DNA from: Carettochelys insculpta
Lineage: Eukaryota; Chordata; Testudines; Carettochelyidae
Length of the DNA: 64,000 nucleotides
NCBI RefSeq assembly: GCF_033958435.1
Contig: NC_134138.1
Location: forward strand, 267,135,798 to 267,199,797
Direction: 5' to 3'
Of the stretch, positions 55,136 through 64,000 are shown piece by piece. Each line of letters begins with the position of its first letter. The stretch's first letter is position 1. The position numbers and the translations under genes were made by a program. Under the pieces are notes generated by a model. That model ran no database searches. It was not told the origin of the DNA and saw nothing but the letters and a program-made list of their open reading frames with translations.

Positions 55136-55789
55136 TTTCCTGTTGCCTCTGTTCTTTGTCTTAAAGCCATGAAGTATTTCAGTCCCTCATGTCTTTGATG
55201 ATGCCTATTAACCATATAGGGGCTGGAACGAGGGGTTGAAGTGGTTTCCTTAATATACAGAATGCACCATTTAGTTCAATGGCTCTGAGCACACCATTAT
55301 GAAAATCATTCCTGCAGCCCTGCTACTAAGACTGAAGACATCACTCTCCCATTTCCTGCTGTCCAGAACAGGGAAGCAGGAAATGTTGTTTGGATATTAG
55401 ATCTCTCCTCCGTTACATCAATTGTGCAAGCCATTAATCTCTGGGTGTCCACTGGTTTTGCCAGTCCTACTTTCTTTTCCAGATTGTGGTCATGCAGCCT
55501 AGATATCATGCAGTTCTGCTTGGTTTTCCAGGAGTAACTCTACATTAGCACATGGAGATTATACTGGTGTAAAATTTATATGAAGGAGGAATCGTGCTCA
55601 GATGTATTTTTAAAAAATCTAGCCTTTTGTGGCAACTGGATTTTTTACAGAATCAGGCAGAAAGACACAGGAAAAGATCACTTTGGTAGCTGATTTGTAA
55701 CTAGTTTGTCAGAAACAGGACATTTCCCACAAATGTTCATGAGATGATTTCCAGTAGAGACAGGGTGGGATGTGTAAGTGCATACGGCA

Positions 55790-56060
55790 CTGATGAAAAG
55801 TCTTCTGGAACAGTGTGTGCAATTCTGGTCTCTTACTTTTAAGAAAGATGAATTCAAATTGGAACTGGTACAGAGATGGGCTATTGGAATGATCAGAGGA
55901 TTGGGCGATCCCACCTTACAAAAGAAGACTTGAGTAGCTTGACTTATTTAGCCAAACCAAATGAATGATGAGGGGAGAGATAGGACTGTTCTCTGTAAAT
56001 ACGTTAGAAAGATAAACACTGGGGGGGATAGGACGAGTTATTTAAGTTAAGGAACTATGT
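55790..56060 (+). pseudogene. CR1 LINE fragment
   Basis: GTGTGCAATTCTGGTCTCTT, GGGCTATTGGAATGATCAGA and AAGAAGACTTGAGTAGCTTG give decayed CR1 RT text (VCNSGL, MIRGL-like, EEL-like). Heavily diverged. Confidence 0.65.
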
Positions 56061-56255
56061 TGGTACAAGCATGGCTATGAACTAATTACCAACCAGCTTA
56101 CTCTTGAAATTATCTGAAGGCTGCCAACCATCAATGAAGTGATGTCCTTTAACACTCTTGGGATCAGTGGAGCCAAAAACGAAGTTTTAAATCTTGATGA
56201 AAGTATGGAGTGAATGCTATAATTAGATTGCTCATCTGCAACTGCTATTAGCAAA

Positions 56256-57074
56256 ACAAAAAAGTAGTCATGTAGCACTTTAACGACTAACACAATAATT
56301 TATTAGGTGATGAGCTTTCGTGAGACAGACCCACTTCTTCAGATCATAGCCATACCAGAACAGACTCAGTATATAAAGCACAGAAGTCCAAAAATTGTTA
56401 TCAAGGTTGACAAATGAGAAAAATTGTTATCAAGGTTGGCAAATCAGAAGAGCACAGGGATGAGGTGTGGGGCGGGGGAAGAGGAAGTTAAGAGTTAGGT
56501 AAAACATCAAAGTATATGAAAAAGCCTTTATAATGGGTCAGGTAATTGCTGTCCCTGATCAAACCACATGTGAATGTATCAAATTTGAATAAGAATGTTA
56601 GTTCTGAGCATTCTCTCTGTAGAAGGTTGTTAAAGTCCCTTTTCAGAAGAACACAGACTTTCAGGTCTCTAACAGAATGGCCCCATTGAAGTGCTGGCTG
56701 ACAAGTTTGTGTTTTTGGAGATTTTTGATGTCTGTTCTCTGTCCATTCATTCTTTGTTGAAGAGTGTTTGCAGTCTGTCCTATATACATGGTGTGTGGGC
56801 ATTGTTGGCACATGATGGCATCTCTGATGTTAGCTCAGACACAGGAGAATGTGCCCATGAATTACAATTTTTCTGATTTGTCAGCCTTGATAGCAACTTT
56901 TGCTCCTCGGTGCTTTATATATTGAGTCTGTTCTGGTATGGCTATGATCTGAAGAAGTGGATCTGTCCCCCGAAAGCTCATAACCTAATAAATTATTTTG
57001 TTAGTCTTTAAAGTGCTACATGCCTGCTTTTTTGTTTTGATAGAATACAGACTAACACAGCTACCTCTCTGTTT
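56256..57074 (-). mobile_element. Penelope-like element with inverted terminal ends
   Basis: Both ends carry the PLE terminus in opposite orientation (AGCTTTCGTGAGACAGACCC on the left, GATCTGTCCCCCGAAAGCTC on the right). The coding remnant lies between them. CTATTAGCAAA at 56245-56255 and 57075-57085 is an exact 11-bp target duplication. This copy ties the short terminal dimers elsewhere in the window to PLEs. Confidence 0.92.
56488..56870 (-). pseudogene. PLE GIY-YIG endonuclease remnant
   Basis: The minus strand reads TNIRDAIMCQQCPHTMYIGQ, TANTLQQRMNGQRTDIKNLQ and HKLVSQHFN, the GIY-YIG fold that PLEs use to nick their target. After a frame change it reads VLLKRDFNNLLQRECSELTF and LFKFDTFTCGLIRDSNYLTH, the C-terminal PLE segment. 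The YIG core and the R/N-G-H-type helix (here RMNGQR) are visible. The reverse transcriptase is absent. Stops and a frameshift near 56680 make it inactive. Confidence 0.88.
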
Positions 57075-57085
57075 CTATTAGCAAA

Positions 57086-57660
57086 TATTCTCAGTGGCTG
57101 GAGATGGGACACTAGACGGGGAAGGGTCTGAGTTACTACATAGAATTTTTTTCTCTGTTGTCCGGCTGGTGGGTCTCACTCACATGCTCAGGTCCAACTG
57201 ATCACACATATTTAGGGTTGGGGGGAATATTCCACCAGGTTATCAGCGACCCTGGGAGGTATTCACTATCCTTCTCAGCATGGGAAATGGGCCCCTTTGT
57301 TTTTCAGATCTAGTATAAATTCTCTGTAACTTAAAATGTTTGAAGCAGGTCAGTCCTTCAGCCAGATCCTTTGCTCCACTTAGGACTAAAGGCCAAAATA
57401 AATCTTCAAGTGTATTAAAAGATTAAAAGATAATAGTCTATAGTCTGATTTTCTTAAGGCCATTCCAGAAATCAGTAGAGCTGCAACTTGGACCTCTGTG
57501 CATGCTTTCTCCAACCATCATTCTTTGGTTCCTGTGCTTTGATTAGAGGCTGCAGAAGGCAACACAGCTCTTTTTCTGCTACTTGACTCTCTTCCAGAGC
57601 TCCCTCCTTCTTGAGTGGTCAGGGATGCTGCTTGGAGCCCATCTGAAGCGAAGCGCCCAT
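57086..57660. other. Unassigned DNA
   Basis: No gene or repeat is recognised. Confidence 0.5.
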
Positions 57661-57663
57661 AGG

Positions 57664-58431
57664 TAGGGCCCTACCAAATTCAACAGCCCATTCTGGTCAA
57701 TTTCACAGTCATAGGACTTTAGAACTTGTAAATTTCATATTTTACCTTTTCAAAGCTCAAATTTCACCATATTGTAATTGTAGGAGTCTTGACTCCTGAC
57801 CCAAAAAAGCAGTTGTGGGAAGTTTGCAAGATTACTAGGGGGATGGGTACTGCCACTCTTCCTTCTGTGCTGCTGCAGGCAGTGGTGCCATCTTCAGAGC
57901 TGGGAAGCTGAAGAGCAGCAACTAGCAAGCAGAGTGTCAATTTTGAAGGCAGAGCCACTGCCAGCAGCAATACAGAAGGTAGGATGGCATGGTATGGTAT
58001 CACCACCCTTAGTTCTGCGCTGCCTGCAGAGCTGGGCCCTCGGTCAGTAGCCACCTCTCTCCTGCCACCCAGCTCTGAAGGCAGCAGTGCAGAAGTAAAG
58101 GTGGCATGGTACGGTATTGCTATCCTTACTCCTCTGCTGCTGCCGGCTGGACACCATCATCAGAGCTGGGCACCTGGCCAAGAGCTGTCATTCAGCTCTG
58201 AAGACAGAATAGAAGTGAGAGTGGCAATATGACCTCACCCCTAAAATAACCTTGTGTCCTCTGCCTGCAACTCCCTGTTGGGTCAGGACCACCATTTTGA
58301 GCATCTTTGGTCTCCCCTGTGAAATCAAGTTGGTATTCAGTAAAAGCACACAAAAGACCAGATTTCACAGAGAGAGCAGATTTCACCATCCGTGACACGT
58401 CTTTTATAGCCGTGAATTTGGTAGGGCCCTA
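57664..58431. mobile_element. Nonautonomous hAT-like element with internal repeats
   Basis: The ends TAGGGCCCTACCAAATTCA and its complement TGAATTTGGTAGGGCCCTA are identical over 19 bases. The interior has degenerate repeats of GGTGGCATGGTAYGGTATYG and CAGAGCTGGGC words around 57960-58200. No clear 8-bp target duplication is seen. Confidence 0.8.
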
Positions 58432-59800
58432 CCAATCTTTATAGCACGACTTTCAATCCTAGTCCCTCTCTAAAACCCACATTCCTTTACCATTACATTA
58501 ATCAGCAGTAGCTGTGTTTGCTTTGTGTTCTGCGACAGCTGTTAAATCTAGCCTCTTTCCTGAGAGTTCTGATATGCAGATCACAGAAACATGCAGTCAT
58601 ATGGTTTAATCTACGCCCTGTCTGACAACTCCGATCTTCTTCAGCATATTCATTGCTTCCTCTCTGTCTTTAATTGCAAAGCTGTTATCTGATTTTTAAA
58701 AGTCTTTGCCCTATCTGCCCACTTTGGGGATTGCTTTATGACAGCAAACTTGTTTGTACCCAATTTATCTTCTTTTCTTAGTGAACGTTGATTTGAGATT
58801 AAACATCTTCCTATTGTGAAGTGGTTCTTTTGTGAAAAGATTGTCCAGAATTCACAATCTCCCAAACGACAGCCAACGCCCATATCTAGCCTACCACCCT
58901 TATTCAGCAAATCTCTTAAGCTCTTTACATTCAGCAAGTGAAGAAAGTCCATCCAAGTCAAAGGGTGCTCAGTGCTTACTGAAGTGTTGTGCTGAACTGA
59001 ACACCAAAAGTGGAAACCCCTGCAACTTCCTTGGTTGAGTTTGGGTCAGTCTCACCTAGTCAAAGCAATGGTGGAAACCAAGCCATCATGGCGCAATTGG
59101 ATTCTTTCTTTTTTATTCTTATGAAAGACAGCATAGAATAGTGAAGATTTTTACTGAAAGAGCTTGTCAACATCCCACCCAATAAGAGTCTAATCCTTGA
59201 AACTACAAGCAATACGATGAATCTGGCTCAAGAACAAGCAGCCATAGGACACTGATTTCACCAGCTACTGCCCATCTCTAACCTTCCGTGCCTAGGTTAG
59301 ATTGAGAAGATGGTGGCTCCAACAGTGTTTCATTTCTGTCATGAACACAGAGTAGAGCCATGTGGACAAAAAATCTGAAAGAAATACTTGGAAGGATTGA
59401 ATGAATTTGTACCTCTTGTGTTTGATTTTCTCAAGGCTTGCTAGTGTGAACATGCATAATAAAGAATTGGAAAGTCCCAAAATTTGGATATTGAATGAAA
59501 CGAGATTATGAAGTTTCCAACAACAGCCAGCAAGTGTGAACTTTTGAGCTTTTTGTTTCAATGTGCAATTTTAAATTAGTGCTGCTATTTAGTCACACAA
59601 TTTTTCCCATAAAGGAACAAGAGTTGTCCCTCACTATTTATATGACCAACCCATACAACATGAATTGCACACAGTATCTGTTCACAATGTCTGGCTCCCT
59701 AGAGACCTGCAGGTTGAGGACAATTCACTGGGAAAAAACTGTAAATAATTTTGGAGGAAGAGACCTAATCAAGAACCTAGCTGCAGACCCTTTGCCAACA
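58432..59800. other. Unassigned AT-rich DNA
   Basis: No gene or named repeat is recognised. Confidence 0.5.
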
Positions 59801-59807
59801 CAGAAAG

Positions 59808-60402
59808 TAGTATTAGAGGGGTAGCCAAGTTAGTCTGTATCTTCAAAAACAACAAGAAGTCCTGTAGCACCTTGTAAACTAACAGATATTTTGGAGCATA
59901 AGCTTTTGTTGGCAATGACCCACTTCGTCAAATGCATAACGGGGGTGGGGGGTGGTCCAGAGGAGGGTTTAAATATATGGGCTTATGAAAATGAGGGAGT
60001 CTCAGTCAAGGGGCCAGAGGTGACAAGATCTGTTCCATGATGGAGGATGCGGCCCATCAGCAGCAGCTCATGTGGAGGTGTGAACATCAAGTGGAGAAAC
60101 TGCTGGCCAATTACAAAAGCAGTTTCTCAGCTTTTGATGCTCAGACCTCCACATTAGCTTCTGATAATGAGCCACACCCTCCCTGACTGAACTGACCTGA
60201 TTTCTCCTCTCTTGATGTTCACAACTCCACAGCAACTGCTGATAATTGGCCATATCCTCTGTGACTGAACAGACCTTGTCAACTCTGGCCTTCCCCTTGA
60301 CTGAGCCTCCCTCCTTTTCATAAGCTCATATATTTAAACCCTCCTCTGGAACTCCCACTCATGCATCTGATGAAGTGGGTCTTTGCCCATGAAAGCTTAT
60401 AT
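59808..60402. mobile_element. Penelope-like element with opposed ends, short interior
   Basis: The left end is TATTAGAGGGGTAGCCAAGT ... CACTTCGTCAAATGCA. The right end is CATCTGATGAAGTGGGTCTT followed by GCCCATGAAAGCTTAT. AGAAAG at 59802-59807 and 60403-60408 is a probable target duplication. The interior (59950-60340) is the non-coding PLE region with an inverted pair around TTGATGTTCACA and TGTGAACATCAA. Confidence 0.8.
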
Positions 60403-60440
60403 AGAAAGCAGTGAAATTCATTAAGCAATTTATTCATTAG

Positions 60441-60715
60441 GGCTGTGTCTACACTACAAAAATAATTTTGAAGTTGCTTACTTTGAAGCACAACTTTGAT
60501 GTAACTGACTTCGAAGTTGAGTGTCTACACACACCCTACTTCGAAGTTAAATTTCAAAGTAGGGCACTACTATATTCCTGGGAATGGAGTAAGGACTTCA
60601 AAGTTGGGCTCCCTTACTTAGAAGGTAACTTCAAAGTAAGGGAAAACATTTGTTGACTCTCTGCAGGCTACATTGAAATAGCACCTAACTTCGAAGAAGA
60701 AGGTAGATTTTAAGC
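60441..60715 (+). mobile_element. Harbinger-type left-end fragment
   Basis: GGCTGTGTCTACACTACAAA is followed by TTCGAAGTTGAGTGTCTACA and a CCCTACTTCGAAGTTAAATT ... AAAGTAGGG near-palindrome. The right terminus is missing. Confidence 0.7.
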
Positions 60716-61481
60716 GGTTGCAAGTGATAACAATCAGCCCAAAGAAGGTCCCTTCAGTAACCAAAGCACATGTGCTATTCTTAGCATGCTACAGAAATTG
60801 GCTACAACTAATACTTATCACCCTAAATACTGTTCTGGGCAGAATTACTGGGTCACATGGCTACAAGAATTAAAAATTACTGGGTCACATGGCAACTGCC
60901 TCCATTCCTTCACAGGCTCAACAAATCTTTTCAGCCTGGGTCAGCAGCTGTTCTCTCCCTCAGTCTACTTTTCAGCCCTGTCAGGTGTTTTCAATCTTTT
61001 GGGGATCAGGAGCCAGAGGTAAGAGCCAGCTGGGGACAATCATTGTTTTCCTTCACAGTTTCTTATGGCAATGCCATAAGGCAGGAAAAATTTGTTTGAT
61101 TCCCCCATTTCCCACCCCAAATCCCCGTGGAATATTTCCACAGTCCAAAGTGCAGGTTAGTATCAGATGACCAGGTCACCTGATTATAAAGCGTCCATGA
61201 ATCAGCAACACTATGCAGCAGCCCCAAGAAGACCAAGCCCATTCACAGTTTATTGTTCTAGCTGATGGGACATCAGCTCAGTCTGATAATACATATATGG
61301 GGGTGTGGCTCTTTGCTACCAGAAGGGGCGGAGCCTTGGCAGAAGTGGGGGGGCCTGGAAGACAGGCTTCAGTGCTGTCTGGACTGTGGCACTGGGCCTC
61401 CTCCAGCCTGCAGAGCTGCATGAGGTGTGCAGAGCAGTGCTCTGGCAGTGGTTCAAAGGAGCTGGGACTCTGGCCACCATA

Positions 61482-62841
61482 GCTATGTCTACACGTGTAT
61501 GCTACATCAAAATAGCTTATTTCAATATAGCAACTTCGAAATAAGCTATTTTGATGAATAGCGTCTACACTTGCTCCAGGGCTGGTGCCGTCGATGTTCA
61601 ACGTCGATGTTGGGCAGCACCACATCGAAGTAGGCGCTGCAGGGGAGTGTCTACACACCAAAGTGGCCCACATCGAAATAAGAGTGCCAGGAACAGCTCC
61701 AGACAGGGTCACAGGGCAGACTAGCACTTCCAGGCCCCTCGACCCTGGGGGTGTGCACCGGGGGGGGGGTACATACCTGACGGTCCGCTCCCACGGTCGG
61801 GGGACACCATCTGGGCGGATGCCCTGCTGGAGCTCCAGGACGGCGGGACGATCCGCAGTCCCCTGTCGCTGGAGGAGGATTCCTCCTCCTCCGGTGTCCC
61901 AGGGGTGGGCTCCTGGGGGGGGCCCCTGGGGTGTAGGGCTTGCCTCCGGGGCAGACTCCACCTCCGGGGCCTGCTGGGGCTCGTCGGCCGAGGTGTCAAG
62001 AGTGGCCGGCGGGGCGGAGGTGTACCAGGGGCCCAGGATGGACCTGAGCTCCCTGTAAAAGGGGCACGTGGTGGGGGAGGCCCCAGATCGGCTGGCCGCA
62101 TCCCGGACCTGGGTGTAACCCTGCCGCAGCTCCCTAACCTTACTCCTGACGTGGTCAGGAGTGTGGGCAGGATGACCCTGGGTGGCCAGGCCCTCGGCCA
62201 GCTGAGCGACACACATCCGCGTTCTGCCTCTTGCTCCCCATTACCTGGAGCACCTCCTCCTCACTCCAGAGCCCCAGCAGGCCCCGGATCTTGGCCTCCA
62301 TCTAGGAGGGGCCCCTCTGCCTTTCCCAGGCTGGCTGCCAGGCTGGGAGCCCTGGCTCCTCTTGGGGGGGTGCTCTGGGGGCGCTTGGGGGGCTGGCGGG
62401 CGGCCATAGCAGTGGGGGGTGTCTTGGAGCTGCAGGGAGGTGTGCAGGCTAGCCGCATTTTACTGCTGCTGCCTGCATGCGCTCTCAGCTTCCTGCACAG
62501 GAAGTCAGGGGATGGGGAGCTTTAAGGGGCCGCTGCATGCGACGACCATCGAGCTCAGGGGCTGGAGAGAGCGTCTCTCAACCCCTCAGCTGATGGCCAC
62601 CATGGCGGACCCTGCTCTTTCGATGTTGCGGGACGCGGATCGGCTACACTTGCCCTACTTCGACGTTCAACGTCGAAGTAGGGCGCTATTCCCATCCCCT
62701 GATGGGGATAGCGACTTCAACGTCTCGCCGCCTTACGTCGATGTCAACTTTGAAATCGCGCTCACCCCGTGTAGATGTGGCGGGCGCCATTTCGAAGTTG
62801 GCGCGGCTACTTCGAAGTAGCTGGCACGTGTAGACGTGGCT
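61482..62841. mobile_element. Harbinger derivative keeping only the SANT gene, CAT target duplication
   Basis: The left end is AGCTATGTCTACACGTGT and the right end AGCCACGTCTACACGTGCC on the minus strand. CAT flanks at 61479-61481 and 62842-62844. It is the same family as 25886-30623 but in reverse orientation, with the whole transposase half removed. The break lies near 61740, where SANT exon-1/intron sequence joins the transposase-side terminus. Confidence 0.92.
61735..62430 (-). pseudogene. SANT-like gene of the Harbinger derivative, exon 1
   Basis: The minus strand reads EAKIRGLLGLWSEEEVLQV, MGSKR, and after a one-base shift MCVAQLAEGLATQGHPAHTP, DHVRSKVRELRQGYTQVRDA, CPFYRELRSILGPWYTSAPP and an acidic/proline linker. 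The donor site (CAG/GTATGT) is kept at the end of exon 1. A TAG replaces the Trp of the SANT start (near 62301-62305) and one base is inserted near 62217. The open frame from 62216 runs on through the deletion junction to 61278, past the element's end. Exon 2 is gone. Confidence 0.88.
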
Positions 62842-62844
62842 CAT

Positions 62845-64000
62845 GACTGGTGCAGTAGCAGTGGGGGGAGCTCCAGGCCCCTTTAGAATTGCTGCGTCAT
62901 GTGGCAACTGTCTTCTTTTCCCCTCCAATCAGTGGGCCTCCCCAAAGGGTCAGTAGTGGGAGTTACCCAAAGCAAATATGAAATAGTGATCCACAGGTCA
63001 ATATTCTGAACTTAATCTACAAAGATGATACATGCATTCAAATAGGATAATTGTATTCAGTAAATCACCACAACCTTTCCAACAGTACATTACACGAGCC
63101 ATCTGACATAAAGCATATCTGTTATGTCACTCACTCATCAACATGTTTTATAAAGCATAGGGAATATTATGTTACAGGCCCATCTTTGTAATTCCTTAGC
63201 CAATCAGTGTAGTAGATACTGAAAGATGCAACATAATTTTCCTTCTAACCCTGAGTTTTCCATTTAGAGACTTGGAGTTTTCCAATAGGTTCACTGCCAA
63301 TAAACATTTTAAAGAGGTGGAGGATGGGAATTTGGGTGGCTTATCTGTAATATAAGTAACTTATTGTTACATCATACATCATATGGATTGTTAGAAATCA
63401 CATTGAAAATTAGGAGTGAGGACAAACTGCAAAGGTTAGAGCCATACTGGAATTTGACCAAGGTGTGGGGATTAAGAATGTTAGTTAGGATTCATCTGTA
63501 TTTAAAACAAAGAAAAAAAATCATGTTGAAATGGAAATGGTGCAAATTAGAGAATATTTAGAAATTATTTTATCTATATATATTTTAGTCTGGCCAAGGC
63601 TTGAGTGCATGAAGCCAGGTCCTGTGCCAGAAAAGCATTTTAAAATTTGCCTAAATTAATTAAGTAAGTTGCCCCTTATTAATCCATAGGTGAATCCTTG
63701 TACATGCAGGTTTAATGGCATGAGTAAGTGTCTTCAGGACTAGAATATCTAAGAGGTTTGATTTTTATGTGCTGAACACCCACATATCCCATCAGCAATC
63801 AATGGGATATGTGGTGGCTATTCAAAAAATGGTGGTTTTGTAGGTGCTTGAATATGGATTTAATACCTTAATGTGGTCAACCAATTGAGAAGTTTGGCTT
63901 TAATCTGCTGTGAGAGAAGGTTCTTCTTCATGGGATAGTCTGTGTGCATTCCACATGTGGGTATACATGTGCACCAGGCATCCACATTCAGAGAGTTTTA
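62845..64000. other. Unassigned DNA with repeat hints
   Basis: Near 63775-63815, CACCCACATATCCCATC and GATGGGATATGTGG-like words form an imperfect palindrome common in reptile repeats. The last 100 bases (GTGTGCATTCCACATGTGG) also look repeat-derived. No gene is seen. Confidence 0.45.

Overview
The window is vertebrate nuclear DNA made almost entirely of interspersed repeats. The best guess is a cryptodiran turtle. The reasons are abundant CR1 retrotransposons with CR1-type 3' ends, a tRNA-derived SINE with a CR1-like tail (the Cry/Pol III SINE type of hidden-necked turtles), MIR copies with a long 3' tail, Penelope-like elements (PLEs), and many DNA transposons whose ends read GGCTAYGTCTACAC. 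I found no convincing host exon, tRNA, rRNA, CRISPR array or bacterial-style operon. Species cannot be fixed from the sequence. Layout: 1-2650 is a CR1 copy split by a second, twin-primed LINE with a 13-bp target duplication. 2780-3144, 6392-6827, 13388-13768 and 14743-15161 are short Harbinger-type elements. 7003-7328 is a TA-flanked DNA element. 7415-8085 holds two opposed pieces of an RTE-like LINE with a SINE between them. 8250-10363 is a decayed PIF/Harbinger element with tail-to-tail SANT and transposase genes. 10367-20230 is mostly unassigned DNA with a few MIR, PLE and Harbinger insertions. 21427-22390 is a 52-bp minisatellite lying between opposed LINE fragments. 25886-30623 is the centrepiece: a Harbinger element with both terminal inverted repeats, a 3-bp target duplication, a Myb/SANT gene on the plus strand, a DDE transposase on the minus strand, and a 682-bp relative nested in its right end. 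35400-38285 is a CR1 copy with an inverted endonuclease segment, broken again by a PLE. 38744-39139 is a fold-back MITE. 41193-44812 is a third Harbinger lineage carrying a CR1 insertion. 47340-51320 is a scattered, decayed RTE-like LINE. 56256-57074 is a PLE with a recognisable GIY-YIG endonuclease. 57664-58431 is a probable hAT element. 61482-62841 is a Harbinger derivative that kept its SANT gene but lost the transposase. How the genes relate: the only recognisable coding sequences belong to mobile elements. Harbinger elements need a transposase and a Myb/SANT partner, and all three Harbinger loci carrying both genes here arrange them convergently. All copies show stops or frameshifts. The 25886-30623 copy is the least damaged, and several short elements with related ends could have been mobilised by such a source. 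The layered insertions allow a relative chronology, since many have readable target duplications. I see no unambiguous new biological system. The most unusual points are the loose target choice of the Harbinger group, a SANT-only derivative, three possible 5'-inverted LINE copies, and hairpin-like PLE dimers.
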